From Pseudofabraea citricarpa (lineage: Eukaryota > Ascomycota > Leotiomycetes > Helotiales > Dermateaceae): a DNA stretch of 64,000 bases. The stretch lies in assembly GCA_029641185.1 (NCBI GenBank), contig JAPWGK010000001.1:1562501-1626500 (forward strand), given 5' to 3'. The notes beneath the pieces were generated by a model. That model was not told where the DNA came from. It searched no databases and worked only from the letters and a program-made list of their open reading frames with translations. The translations under genes were made by a program, and so were the position numbers. This document shows positions 35,491-47,961 of the stretch, in pieces (position 1 is the first letter of the stretch; each line of letters starts with the position of its first letter).

Positions 35491-37929
35491 TATCAACTAG
35501 TCACTACAGCAGAACGGCAGATGGAGACTACCGCATTACGACATGGTTCTCCTATTATTACCAGCATTCTGGTTGCCGGTCACGGAATTCTAGACCAAAC
35601 TCTTCGGAGTTTCTGGTCCTGGTGGTTGATTCCCGGGCCGTACCTTGGATCTACAAGCTACAGCCCTGTAGTGAACGGAATTCTCTTCGGGGGCCAGAAG
35701 GTAAATATATCATAGCGACTCGATGTCAGCTGGACCCGGCAAGAAGTACGAGCCTGATCAACGAGAACGCGCTCATTATCACTCGACGAGCCGACACGGC
35801 CAGCGGTCCAATACAGTTGATAGTTGTTGGCTTGCAGCTGCATCGTGCTGGATGAGGCCAAGAGCATGGACAGCATCGCAGTTGTTCAACACCACTAAGT
35901 GTATCGGTTGCTTTTTGGCTCGCCCTCATGAACTGACACAGCGGCGTCTGACACGGCTGGTATGAGGGTATCGTTGGTCAGCCTTGCGAGTTCAACAAGC
36001 AATTGGATGTGTTTATCCAGAGAAGTTTATACCGTCTGATGTGTGAAAGGATTCCTAATTGCCGTGACGAATGAGAGGGTGCTGCCCTGAGACCATTTTT
36101 TGCAAAGGACCGAGGTGTCTCCTCGTCCCATCGGTTGGCACTAGAGTATGGAGACGAGGCCGGGGAAGTAAGGTTCGCGTACCCAGACGTATGTGTTGCA
36201 GCCGCATGGCGACGGTGGGATTTGTATGGCTTCCTCACTCGCAGCGTTATGGGTTGGAGGTCGAATGATGTCAGTTGAGTGGTTGCGGGCTGTCAGGGAA
36301 GGGTTAGGCATCATTGGGCTGGACGCATGGGTACCCAACCGAAGCGCAACCCAAAGACCACCACCAGCCAGCCAGCCACGGGGGGGCTCGATGGCTCCAT
36401 GCGATGGGTGATGAGTGATGGGTGATGGGTGATGCGAGTTGCTGGCAGGGCAGGGTGGGTTTGTGCAGTTTATTTTGTGCGAGGGTTTTGTGTATGGTTG
36501 TGCAGGTGTAGGAGGTGGGAGGTGGGTATTGGATATAGGATATTGGATAATGAGAGTGGAAGTGAAAGTGAAAGTGAGATGTGGTGATTATCTGTCCGAT
36601 GGCAGGGCTGAGGGTGTGCAGAGTGCAGAGTGCAGAGTGCAGAGTGCAGAGTACAGAGTGCAGTGCAGTGCAGTGCAGTTGGTGTGTCTAGTGAGTCCAG
36701 CGCTGTACAGGAGGTGCGTTGGCGGTATCCGGTAGGGTGTCGTGTTGTGTCGTGTTGTGTCGTGTCGGTGACGGGTTCAGACTCCAGAAGGCTGCAGAGG
36801 GGTTCGTTCATACTTCATAGGCTCAAAAAGCAATCAAACTGACCCACCAATGTTACCAGTATGACCGCTGGTCGTTGGGACTTCCTTCAGATGGACGAAT
36901 CTAGCTTTTCCAGCCTCTGGGCTTTGGGCAGCAGCCTTCACAGCCTGATTTCGGGCATAAGTAATGGCGTGTCGCCTTGGACCACGACGGTTGTAATGAA
37001 AGAAAGGTTCTGATCTCTCTCTTCGCAACTGAGCCTCTGTCTCGTCTCCTCTTGCTCTTGCTCTTGCTCTTCCTCTTCCTCTTCCTCTTCAACCACCTCT
37101 CACAGTCGCCGTTACTGTCAATCTCACCCTCCCCTTCCAATCCTAACCCATCTATCTACTCATCTATCCCATTCCCACGGACTGGACAGAGATCTTGAAG
37201 TAATTGGTCCTGTATCCTGCCTGTCTCCTGCAAACCTGCAAGCAAGCTGCCTACCTGCCCTGCCCTGCCCTGCACAACACTACTGCGTGACTGCAAGAGC
37301 GGCCAGCAGAATTCCAGAATCCAGAATCCAGACTGCACAGGAGCCAGACCACGCCCGAACAGGACTGAGCGACAGGGTGTTAGCGAGTTGCCTCCTTTGC
37401 GTCTCTTGAGTCTTTGTGGCTTCGTCTGCACTTCTAGTCTGACGCTCGCTCTGACAGGCTCAACAGGCTCACAAGCTCACAGCCTCTTACACACCCACCA
37501 CCATCACCACCACCCGGATCACCACAGCGCGCCAGCTGTCACTTTCTGCTACTCAATCCCGTTTGGACTCACCGTTGCCCGGATAATTGGATAGGATAGG
37601 ATAGGATAGGACCCAGTCCCAACCACTGGACTCACCCACAGGAGACCACCGCTACCACTCAAGCCCCCCTTCTTCTTCCCCCCCCCCCACCACCAGGACT
37701 ATTTCTTCTCGTGGCTCCCCGCCCGCGCGAAGTTGACCTTTTTGGATCCTTACCCTTTTTTTGCAGGCCCTTTCTTGTCCACCCCTCTCCAAAGTGTTTG
37801 CCACATACGATTGTGTGACCCTCTTTAATCAAAAAGGGCTGCCCGTTGTGTGCGTGACTTGCATCTTTCCATCTTCCCAGGCCTGCTTCTTTTCTTCTCC
37901 CCCTTCACCACCTCACCCGGCTTCTCATC
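35491..37929. other. Long intergenic/leader region upstream of the RfeG-like gene
   Basis: No gene recognised. From 36.5 kb the sequence is repeat-rich (7-bp and 5-bp units at 36617, TGTCGTGT repeats at about 36735-36768, CTCTTGCTCTTC-type runs at 37042-37090, a TAGGATAGGA run near 37592-37612). From 37.0 kb it is strongly CT-rich on the plus strand, typical of a long fungal 5' leader. The minus-strand frame at 36834-37028 (ending TGNIGGSV) is unassigned. Confidence 0.5.
36617..36678. repeat. TGCAGAG heptamer array followed by TGCAG pentamers
   Basis: Six 7-bp units (the sixth reads TACAGAG) are followed directly by four 5-bp TGCAG units. This looks like slippage growth from one seed in which the unit length changed. 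Confidence 0.9.
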
Positions 37930-39152
37930 ATGGCTCAGAGATCTTCTCGTGCACAGCAGTCTGCTTCGGCCCGTACGAACGAGTACTTCGTACCGAAAGA
38001 TGGTATCGACAGAGAGGTCATCACGGCTGACATCTGTCGATATCTCGGCAACGATGCTCTCGTACGGCCAGGTAATTATGAGGTATGTGATCCTGAACGA
38101 GCGAACGAACTCGAGTTCGTGCGAGCAGTCGCTGACCCCTCGCCCACAGAACCCGACGACGCGACAGGTCCAACAAGGTTACTTCATCACTGCATACCGA
38201 AACCTGACAACGGTAATGAGCCGTTCTCACCGTGTACAAGGGATTGTTGGCTGATGATGTGTGCGACAGGCTATGATTGCGGATCTCAAAGCAGATTCCG
38301 AGCGATGGGACAATGAGAGACGTCAACAACAGAATGCATCCAGAGGCGCCTCTGTAAATGGTATCTCAGTGCGAGATTCGGACGGAATTGTTCGGAAATC
38401 TAACACACCTATAGTGGAGTATCGTGCTTCCACGACTCATCAGTCGCGTCAATACTATGGACCCACGGAAACCGCCCCAGGAGGAGCAGGAGGCTATACC
38501 CAGCCCTCCGCATCACAGGTATATGATAATGGACCACAGTACCAAGGGCAGAGTTATGGCCAGCCAGCCGCTGCCTACACTACTCCTACCTCAGGATACT
38601 CCCAAGCCGGGGTCTACAGTGCCGCAGGATATGCCCAACCCGCAGGATATGTTCCCCAAGTCCAGCCGGACAGCAACTACTACGTAGCAGGAGCCTCCAT
38701 GGAAGTTGACCGTGACAGACGCAGTGGCCCAACGCCATCGGGAACCGCTCAGCCCAGGACTGTGCAACAATATCCTGCATCGACCCCCTCCTACCAAGGA
38801 CAGGGTGATGCTCGTGCCGCTTACTATGCCCAGCCGGGACCCGTCGCCTCAGCGCAATATGCTGCGCAGCAACCTTCAGATCCGTTCTACGGCCGTGGTG
38901 CGTACCTTTACCATTATTCCTTTACTATTCTTCATTCATATTAATTGGTGATAAGTCCCTAACCGTTCAGCTCCCCCTGCAGGTCACTCGTACGACTCAC
39001 CGGATCCTTATGACCAAGGAGGATATATCCAGACTACTCAAGGTCCCATTTCTTCAAGTTCTACTGCCACTTCAGGGTCGTCCAGGCGTGAGCGTGAAAG
39101 TGACAGAGATCGTGACTCAGGCCGCCACCATGGCAGAGAACGCAGGCGTTAA
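37930..39152 (+). CDS. rfeG: RfeG-like transcription factor
   Basis: Four exons, 37930-38082, 38150-38212, 38270-38897 and 38971-39152, join to 341 aa. The N-terminal 85 residues are the conserved part: TNEYFVPKDGIDREVITADICRYLGNDALVRPG, then NPTTRQVQQGYFITAYRNLTT and MIADLKADSERWDNER. I recognise this block from fungal proteins annotated as transcription factor RfeG. The rest is Gln/Tyr/Pro/Ser-rich and disordered (GYTQPSASQ, YSQAGVYSAAGYAQ), ending in an Arg/Glu/Ser-rich RRERESDRDRDSGR...RERRR tail. The DNA-binding role comes from the family name only. The last intron has two in-frame acceptors 12 nt apart (exon from 38971 or 38983), which would add or drop APPA. The gene sits behind an unusually long CT-rich leader. 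Confidence 0.75.
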
Positions 39153-42113
39153 GGATTTCCCACATGGACTCGGCGCCCCTTTCAATTTTCGATTTAATCT
39201 GTCTTGCATACCTGTCCCGGCGTTTTTTTCCTATGTTTTTATCGGCCATGGATTACTTTTACCCAGGAGCCGAGGCCCTCTCGGAACCCAAAATCATCTT
39301 GAGTTTTAGACTCATGGATATTGATGAATTGTCAAAAAAGACGATTCGAGATTTCCACAGTCTCTTTCCATGGATATGGCCCTATTTTCCTCCCGGATGG
39401 ATGGACATGCGAAACAGATTTTTCATGCAGAGATGAATTGGCCTTTGCGTGTGCAATGTGCTTTCTTTATGCCGTAATGACCGGATCATTGGAGAGGAGA
39501 GATTGTTTTCTACGGTTTCTACTGTCAATTGCATTAGTCATTGCATAGCACAGGCCGTACGGGGCGCATAATGATTGTGTTTTCTTTTTCTTCTGGATTT
39601 TCTGGATACCCTCAGTCGTGCTGTCTGGTCCCTGCCATCGGGGTTCTGGCGCCTGTTTGTTCTTGGTTTCTTTTTGGGTGGGTATCTGGAAATCAAATAG
39701 ATTAAGCGTGTGGTTATACCATGCAGCACGACGAGGTCTTGTATATATACCACAAAGCCTCTCCCAACCACTCAAAAAAGGAAACGTTTCAACATGCACA
39801 ATGTCCAAGGGACTTTCTAATCAGAGAATTTATTCTTGCTGACATTTGGATATTACCATGGATCGATAGGTCAACCACACCAGAATTGGATTCCAAGGAC
39901 ATCTGGATCATCACAAGACCATGGAGATCGATCAATTCTGCGTACTTGCTTATTTGGATGTTATTCACCTTGAGTTGATAGGTAGCCGTTCACGTTACAT
40001 CGTCACTGGATGCCATCCACATTTCATCGCCGATCAAGATTCATCAATGACCAAGGTGGTTACCCAGACAGGTTACGATATTCAGCATTCCAGTTCATTC
40101 CTAAACGCCCTGGACTAAAACGACGTGGATTTGTTGCTCATCCAGGAATCCTGTTCTTATACCTACCAATTTGCTCTCACACCCATCTACTTGTGGGCTC
40201 ACTGGATGTGCCAGCGCTTGAGAACAACTGTGGATTGACATATTCGTTTCAAAATAGACTCCGGCATCTCCTTGGTTTCGTGACGGCAAGCCACACTTAT
40301 ATATACAGACTTTACTATTCTCCGTGACGAGATGGCCAAAAAGAGGACTTTGAATCTGTACTCACGGATGCTAGGGAGCTGACTGAGGTTAACAGACCAG
40401 ATCGTTTCCAGCCGGGTCGGGTTGAGTGAGCAATTTTCAGCAGTGGAGTGAGCTGGCCTGGTGCATGATGTACTGTGCTGCGATGGATTGGCGGTATACT
40501 TTTTGGTGCGTGGGAGATGGTGTGATGTGGTACAGGGTGGAGTGATGCGAGTTCCTGTTCCCTTATTCTCCCGTCAGGTGTCACGCGCGAATCGGGTCTT
40601 TTTGTCTTTGTCTTCTTCGTTCTTCAGGGTGTCGGTGCCTGGATGGGATTCGGGTTTTGGTTTTGGAAAGAGGAGAGGTCTTTTGTTTTGTTTTTTGCTC
40701 GCCTTGCCTGCGTGTGTTCGCGTTTATCATGTTGAGCCGAGTCTTTCTGGTTTTTGTTTTTGTTTTTTTTGTTTTTTTCGTCTTCCTTTTTTCCCCCTTT
40801 CAAAGAAAGCAAAGATGAGACAGACGAGAGAGAAGAGTATATGAAATGAACTGAACTGAGATGTCAAACCTGGTTTTCTTAATATGTGATGGGACTCGGT
40901 GATTGATGAGTGATGGAGAGAGAGTTAGATGGAGAGTTAAGAGAGAGAGGGAGAAGAAGAGAAAAGGAGAATGAAATAAATTGAAGTGGAATCAATCTCT
41001 TTCTTTTTTTCCCACGCATCCTTCTACCGCACCGTATCGTATCTCATCTCATCTTATGATCTTGTGATCTTGGTGATCTCACCTCGTATCTCTCGGGTCG
41101 TGTTTCACATCCGTCGTCTGTCGTCTCTGCGTCTCCATCTTCTCGTGCTCTCGTGCGTCTATGGTATGATGAGCAGCCGATCTCCATCTCCTTTTTTTTT
41201 CTCTTTTTTCTTTTTCTTCCATCCGATGATCCCGATCGTCACGGGTGACGGGGTATTCTTCTTTCTCCCTGGGCCGTACAGTAATAAGTCACAACTGAGA
41301 CTGGTGGTGATCTTCCATCTTCGTCCCATCTTGTCTTTTTCTCTTGTCCTCATCTCTTTCTTTTTTTCTTTTCGTGTCTTGGGGATTTGGGGATTTGGAT
41401 TGGGAGAGGGGGTGTTTGATCTGCATACGTACTGTACGTGAGGTACGTGAGGTGAGGTACGAGAGAGTGGAAGAAGAGGTATATGAGGATCGTCGGGATT
41501 TATATGTCGTAGCCTCCTCGTAGGTGGGTTGTTGCGCTTGTGCTGGAATAGATACAGATCCTCCGTAGATGGATACGGCTGTGGTCTGAGTTGTGCTTTT
41601 GCTGTCATGCTTACGGTATGGTGTTGAGTGTTTTGCTGTGCTGTGCTATGCTATGCTGTGCTATGCTATGTTGTGTATAGTGTATACTGTATAGTGTCGT
41701 GTGTTGTATGTTGTATATTATAGGTATGCTGCGATGTGATGTAGTGTGGTGGGGTGGGGTGAGGTGGGGTACGTACCGGTAGGGGGCTTTAGAATTTGGA
41801 GTTTGGAGGATAGAGGGGAAGAGGAGAGGAGAGGAGAGGAGAGATATCAGAGCTTGATTGGTATCTTTCCTCGTCGAGAGAGAGAGAGAGAAAGGTCAGA
41901 GGGTCGGTCAATCGAGTAGACTTTGTTAGTTGGTTGGTTTGGTAGTTTGTTAGTTCACTTGTGAAATGGGTTTATCTACCTTAGCTAGGTCGAACGAGAG
42001 GACAATTCCAATCCCAATTCCAGTTCTATCCGGCAGCGATTCCAATCCAGTCACGTCACAAGGAGGGACACAGAAAGAGAGAAGAAGAAGAAGAAGAAGA
42101 AGAAGAAAAAGAC
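39153..42113. other. Intergenic region and leader, no gene recognised
   Basis: The first part is the 3' region of the RfeG-like gene. About 40.3-41.4 kb is T/C-rich on the plus strand with long T runs, and about 41.6-41.8 kb holds GCTATGCTATGTTGTG-type repeats. The T-rich frames (40461-40844, 40986-41441) encode Phe/Leu-rich low-complexity sequence and are not credible proteins. A GAA microsatellite (42081-42107) ends just before the next start codon. Confidence 0.5.
42081..42107. repeat. GAA trinucleotide run in a 5' leader
   Basis: Uninterrupted GAA/AGA repeat ending 6 bp before the ATG of the two-TM protein. Confidence 0.85.
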
Positions 42114-42595
42114 ATGTCCCAACTAATCGCCCTCCTGGCATCTATATCCACGCACGGCGCAGCGCTCGAATCCAAACTCTCGCCGCTCCCTCCGCCATTG
42201 CGATTCTTCTCCCCCTCTTCCTCCTCTCGTCCCCTCATCCACCTCGTCGAGGCGACCTACCTCGTCGGCGCCCTCTCGGTCATCGTGCTGCTCTTGACCT
42301 TCGTCGTCGCGTTTCCTTCGCGGCGCGAGAGGGAGGAGAGGAGGAGGGCTGGCGTTGAAGTGACGTGGGTCGGGGTCGTGCTGAGGGTTGGGAGCATTTT
42401 GGGCGTGGCATGGGGGTGGAGTGCTTGGGTAAGTATTTTTATTTTATTTCTTTTTCTTTTTTCTGTCTGGTTTGCTTTGGTCATAATCTTGCTAATCTTA
42501 GTGCGTGGCAGAGTCGCTGGATGGGCGTGTCGAGCATGATGCAGGTCATAGAGGACGATGGGGTTTTGGAGAGGTTGGGATGGGAGGGGTGGTGA
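42114..42595 (+). CDS. Small two-TM fungal membrane protein of unknown function
   Basis: Two exons, 42114-42428 and 42512-42595, give 132 aa. The N-terminus MSQLIALLASISTHGAALES and the segment PLPPPLRFFSPSSSSRPLIHLVEATYLV lead to one clear membrane span (about 49-67). A basic loop SRREREERRR and a second hydrophobic segment (about 85-103, VGVVLRVGSILGVAWGW) follow. The intron starts GTAAGT. Of two possible acceptors, the one after GTGGCAG was chosen because it restores SRWMGVSSMMQVIEDDGVLERLGW, a C-terminal block I associate with conserved fungal hypothetical proteins. Function unknown; an organelle-membrane location is likely, with no targeting signal I can name. Confidence 0.65.
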
Positions 42596-43842
42596 GGATA
42601 CGAGAGTCGCAGATAGAGATGGGTACAGGCAATGCTATATCTGTTATACGATGGATATCCTCTATGATGTAGTTCGTACTTCGTAATGCATGTGTCGAGG
42701 TACAGTACCTTATCTGAGTTCTCGGTATAGTTCAAGTCAAGAAGAACCTACTCTCTCTTAAACGCACACTTCTCCCGACATCTTGGAGACTTTTATTTTT
42801 ATATCGAGCTTGCAAGAGCGAGGTGGTCGGGAATCTAATATCTGCGTGGCTAAGTTCTTGGTTCTCTGGCACTGAAGACAGAAATAAGCGATCTGGCACG
42901 GGTACCTTACAGAAGCTGGACAGGGAACCGCCGTGCGAGCAGCTTCCGAGGTGAGATGTGTTGTGAGCTTCGAAAATCCGTGACCGGACCTTGCGACGAT
43001 TTCTTAGGTCGTCTTGGGGTTGGGACTTGGTACGTCTTAAGTGCTGTGCTGTGCTTGCGGTACGGTGCGATGCTGTCGTGTGGGGACGTCACGTCGCTTG
43101 GGTGCCGCTGCCATGGAATCACGAAATCTTGGAAGTTGGAACAGCAGCGGGTGTGGTACGTGAGCCTGTCTTGTATCGTGTGCGGTGGTGTGGTCTGTTG
43201 TTTGAACCGGATGACAGTCACGGTCACGGTCACAGTCTGCAGAGTGTGGGGGTTGTGCGTGTTTGAGCATCTGAGGGTTCGGTCTATATTTAATCTATGA
43301 GATACGTGAGCGGTACGGTACCGAACGGTAGTTTCAGAGAAGAGATGCGGAGGATGGGAATGGGATGCCGTTTGTCTGGTCGGCCTTTCGGAGTCCCTGG
43401 GTCCTCGGTCTGCTTTCTCTCTCTCTCTGTTCGAGATTGATCAGACCGGCTTGCTGACAAGAGGTGACGCGGCTTCTTTCCTGTCTTGGATCTTGGAGGG
43501 TATATCGAACTCTCTGGCAGGTTAGTTATTATTGTAGAGTATTGAACTCTCCATCTTTACCGACGTGGCTGGTAGCGAGCGAGTGATGTTCATGGATCCG
43601 AGGAACGTGGCCTTTGACGAAGATGCACGCACGTACCGTACCGTACATCGTGATGTTAAATCTCAGCTCGGCACTTGGCCTTTTAAAGAAGAACAAGAAC
43701 AAAACAAAAACAAAGGGAAAACAGAAAGGCATTGATGATGGGGCCTCGAATGACGTGAGCAAAACATCTGTCCTCAGTGCCTCACAGAGAAGCTTCAGCC
43801 AAGAGATGGAGTCCCGTGTCTTCTTGCTGTCTTTCTGGCGTG

Positions 43843-43878
43843 GGAAGTGTAGGAAGTGTAGGAAGTGTAGGAAGTGTG
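43843..43878. repeat. Four tandem GGAAGTGTA nonamers
   Basis: Three exact copies plus a fourth ending in G. Confidence 0.9.
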
Positions 43879-44626
43879 GAAAGTGAAGTGTATGAGGAAG
43901 GCCGTGATTGATGTCTGCATGTTGCATGGTCATCTTCCTACAACCTACTTCCTACTTCCTACAGGCGAAGGAAGCCCCCCGAAGCCCCCAATTGCAGATC
44001 CCAGGAGCACAGCCCCCCCCAAGATTTAGGGAGGGATGACGCTGGACAGGCAGGTGTTCGCCCTATTATTCGGCCGTCTTTAGTGGTCTTGTAGCGTACA
44101 CTCGCTGCCAGTTTCAGCACTGTTCGGATCTTTACTTGGCCGTTGAGTTTAGCATTGAGCATTGAGCGAGCATTGAGGAATAATGAGCAATGAGCATACT
44201 TAGCTTCGTACTTACACGCTTATCGCCGCCGCCGCCGTCGACGACCACGACCACGACGCAAGGAGGACGCACTATCGCGATATCTATTTTTTTCTTCCTT
44301 CCCCAGCACATTTCTTGAAAGACCCCTCCCAAAACTCATATCACCCTCCTCGTTCTTCTTCTTCTTCTCCTCCCCCTTCTCCTCCTCCTTCTCCTCCTCC
44401 AGCTTTCGGTATTTCACTGCACACCGCCGACGCACTCACCCGGAGTCCCCTTATTATTTCATCGTCATCCTCCGCTGGCTCCATCGCCCCGTTTAGGTTC
44501 AGTGATCGACCTCGTGAAACAAACGGCAACCGCATCAGCCTTCTCTTGGCAGCCCATCATAGAGCCACCGACCTCTAAACCAAACCAGAGCTCTCGATAA
44601 AACATCTTTTTTTTTTAATCCGCCAG

Positions 44627-44654
44627 CGACGACGACGACGACGACGACGACGAC
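44627..44654. repeat. CGA trinucleotide microsatellite
   Basis: Nine CGA units about 200 bp upstream of the glycosyltransferase start codon. Confidence 0.9.
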
Positions 44655-44858
44655 ATACCTGTGGCCTCCTCCCCAGCTCTCCTCCATCCTCCCTCCTTCC
44701 CTCCCTTCGAACTCTCATCGGCCACCGAATTTCTTTCCTTCTCTTCGTCTTCAATTGGCTTTCTGACGCAACACGAACGCCAGGTATCCTTCCGTGCTCC
44801 GCTAGCTGCCACTTTGGGGGAGTGAAGAACCACACGACAAACTTCAATTGTAGCCAAG

Positions 44859-46050
44859 ATGCTCACATTTAGGAGGGCTCTCATCGCTGCGGCTTTCTTC
44901 CTGACCATGCTTTTTCTCATCACACGAACACACGCACCAGTACCGGCCGAATCAATATCCAAGAAGGCTGACGAGCTGCGGAAAGAGAGGGAGAGCAAGG
45001 CAGCAGACGGCCCAGTCATACCCGTAACGACGTCGAGCTCGGAGAAGATGCCACCCATCAAGAGTCCCAAGAGACCCGAATCTGGCCAGCAGTTGCTGCA
45101 GGACATGTCCAAGGCTCCATTGAAGGACAAGCTGGCGTACCAGTTCCCGTATGACGTCGAGACCAAGTTCCCAGCCTACATCTGGCAGACGTGGAAGTAC
45201 ACACCGGCGTCGGGAGAGTTTGGAGAGAAGTTCAGACCGGCTGAGGCAAGCTGGTCCGAGAAACATCCCGGCTTCGTTCACGAGGTCATCACGGATCAGG
45301 TCGCTATCCATCTCCTGCGGCACCTGTATGCTTCGGTGCCAGAGGTCCTCGAGGCGTACGCGGCATTGCCGGTACCGGTTCTCAAAGCTGATTTCTTCCG
45401 CTACCTGATCCTGCTGGCCAGAGGGGGCATCTATTCCGACATTGACACTCATGCCTTGAAATCCGCTGCCGAATGGATCCCAGATAAGGTGCCCAGGGAA
45501 TCAATTGGTCTCGTAGTTGGCATTGAGGCAGATCCCGATCGTCCAGATTGGGCAGAGTGGTACTCGCGCCGAATCCAATTCTGCCAGTGGACTATCCAGG
45601 CTAAACCAGGACATCCGATCCTCCGCGACATCGTGGCGCGTATCACAGATGAGACGTTGAGCCGGAAGAAGAACGGGACCCTGAAAGCTAAGGATAAGAG
45701 TGTGGTGGAGTTTACTGGCCCAGCCGTCTGGACCGATTCCATCTTTGGATTCTTCAACGATGAGAAGTTCTTTGATATGAGCACTGGCAAGGGCAATATC
45801 ACATGGAGGGATTTCACGGGCATCACTACGCCCAAGAAGGTTGGTGACGTGGTTGTTTTACCCATTACCAGTTTCTCGCCGGGCGTGCAACAGATGGGTG
45901 CTGGGGATTATGATGATCCCATGGCTTTCGTCAAGCACGAATTTGAGGGTATGTTCCTGTTCTTCTCTACTTACGAGGCGAAGCTAATTATCATTAGGTA
46001 CATGGAAGCCTGAGAACGAGCGTCACGTTGGAATCATTGTCGGCTCGTAA
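44859..46050 (+). CDS. Och1-family alpha-mannosyltransferase (GT32), type II Golgi membrane protein
   Basis: Two exons, 44859-45948 and 45998-46050, give 380 aa. A short cytosolic N-terminus is followed by a signal anchor (about residues 7-23), a Lys/Glu/Ser-rich stem to about 95, then the catalytic domain. Seen motifs: FPAYIWQTWKY near 104, KADFFRYLILLARGGIYSDIDTHA near 175-198 with the metal-binding DxD at D193-D195, and WPxW-like spacing afterwards. These define the GT32 family of Och1, which starts outer-chain mannosylation of N-glycans; several paralogs exist in fungi, so the exact linkage is not certain. The intron was placed so that EFEG continues as TWKPENERHVG and a stop. A C-terminal GIIVGS ends the protein with no retrieval signal. 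Confidence 0.85.
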
Positions 46051-47961
46051 CATGACGAATCGTTCTAATAAAAAAGAAACCTCCAAAAGGCAAACCAACC
46101 CAACCCAGCCTATATCGGGTCTCGTGTACAAAAGTTCCTCCACACACGGAAACCCAGTCCTACAAACACCACTTCTCGCACATATCTTCTTCCCTTGATC
46201 TGTCTATCTCGCATTTACATAGCGTGTCTTTTCTTTCTTTTCTTCTTGGGATATGCTATACACAGCGGACTTGTTCGGTTTTATCTTTTTTCCTTCTGGG
46301 AGGGGTTTAAAGATGGTTGCATATTATCCTTTCCGTTGTCCTTGAGAACGGAAACAACAGGGTGCGGGGGTGTTACTATGTTCTTCTTTCTGTTTTGTCT
46401 CTCATACCCGACCCTCCTTTTCCCCTTGCTCAACTCTGCTTCTGGGCGAGGGATTTCCTTTTCCTTCTCTTTTCCTTCCTCATTCTCCTTCCCCGCTGGG
46501 GGGTTCCCGCTGGGTTTCAAATGGAAACAAGATACACGTTTTCTTCCTTTGGATGGAACAGGGAACATAAATGGGAGAGATCAAAATATACACAAACGCA
46601 GCAACAAGGATGACACACAGTACACGGAGAAGAAAAGCGATTCTGCGAGGGCTACGAGGAGAAACGGAAGCAGGCGAAAAGAAGCGAAACGAGAGGAGGA
46701 AAGTGGAGAAAATATTTCAAGAGCTGAAGTTTTTTCTATTGTCATCTTTCTTTTTCTTTCTCTTTTTGGTGGTGGAAGGGTGGGTGCGCGCACGCACGAA
46801 AAAGGAGCGAGTGTAAGAGAAAAGAAATTTGTATATTGGGCCGGGGTTTGGTTGTTTAGATAGGATTACAGATGTGGAGGGCAGAGAAATGAAGAGAATT
46901 TCAAGATTTCGTGTCGGAAATGTGACGTTCGTGATTGAATGGGAGGTATGTGAGACTGTGAGTGGCTTCATGACCCTTCCCCCTTCCTCTGTTTTTCTCC
47001 TCTCTAGGATAACTCTGGCTATCAAAAGCGATGGCCGCATCATCTATCGCCTACCACAGTGATTACCATGGTCTTCATTTTGTAGTGTAAATTGCAGGAT
47101 ATGCAAAACACAGCAAGCGGAAGCGAAGTTGATTGCGATAAATTGAACGACGCAAAGCACTTAGGTAACTAAAGTACATACATACATAATAGGTAGGTAG
47201 TGTACGTATATGTATATAAAAAACCAAAGGTATCCGAGAACGCAGCATTTTTGTGGTTATCAATATCAATACCAGCCAACTAAATACCCAACCCACCCAG
47301 CTCAGCCACCCACCCAGACAGACAAGACAGACAGACAGACAGACATCCTCTCTCGACAAGTACCAAAGAAAAGAAAGAAAGAAAAGAAAGAGAAAAAAAA
47401 GGATAGCAATACCCGCCTATGCCGCCCCTCAACGCCCTCAACCCTCTCACCCTCCTTCCCCCAGCGCGCCAGAAAGGCAAAGAATAAGAGAGGCAGAGAG
47501 CTTAGGGAATGCTGTCCCGGATCGGTTTGTAGCGTAACAGCGACAGCGACAGCAACGGCAACAGCAACAGCAACAGCAATAGATAGGTATAGGTAAATAA
47601 TTAAACGAAAGCTCGCTAAGCAAGGCCAGGCAAGAGCAAGATGGAGAGAAAGTAGAGTAGTAAGTAAGTACATCAGCTACGTAGGGATATAGAACAGAGA
47701 TAAAAACAGAAACAAAAATCAAAAGCAGAAAATAAAGGAGGGTAGATATAGTACATACACATACATACAACTCCGTGATACACCTACATAAGCAAGCCAG
47801 CCAGCCAGCCAGCCAGGTCCGGCCAATCCCACAATTCTCCAATCCTCACAATTCCTCACTCCGTCTTACTCCTCCCTCCCATACTCGCGCTCGCTTCCTG
47901 CTTCCTACCTCGCTCGCTTCGCTCATCTCTCATAACTCACTCCACTCCACTCCACTTCACT
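46051..47961. other. Convergent intergenic spacer with microsatellites
   Basis: Lies between the Och1-family gene (plus) and the DUF4336-like gene (minus), both pointing inward. It contains T/C-rich stretches, GACAGACAGACAGACA near 47318-47343, CAGCAA repeats (47535-47580) and CCAG repeats (about 47796-47816). The 222-aa frame at 46195-46863 is Phe/Ser/Lys low-complexity readthrough without domains. Confidence 0.5.
47535..47580. repeat. Imperfect ACAGCA/ACAGCG hexamer run
   Basis: Alternating CAGCGA and CAGCAA/CGGCAA hexamers in the spacer between two convergent genes. Confidence 0.8.

Larger units (their letters stand above)
42596..44858. other. Intergenic region and leader of the glycosyltransferase gene
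   Basis: No gene recognised. It contains GGAAGTGTA nonamers (43843-43878), CACGGT repeats near 43216-43240, a CGA run (44627-44654) and CT-rich plus-strand sequence from about 44.3 kb that probably belongs to the 5' leader of the Och1-family gene. Confidence 0.5.

Noticed and set aside
36834..37028. 65-aa minus-strand frame ending TGNIGGSV
   Set aside because: It looks slightly protein-like but has no homolog I know, no clear start context, and lies in a repeat-rich leader; not enough to call.
40461..41441. Phe-rich plus-strand frames (127 and 151 aa)
   Set aside because: They arise from long T/C-rich tracts of a probable leader; runs such as FFFFSFFFFFH are not credible protein sequence.
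46195..46863. 222-aa plus-strand frame downstream of the Och1-family gene
   Set aside because: It is Phe/Ser/Lys low-complexity readthrough of pyrimidine- and purine-rich sequence, has no domain, and its first codon is not ATG (it begins at a near-cognate).
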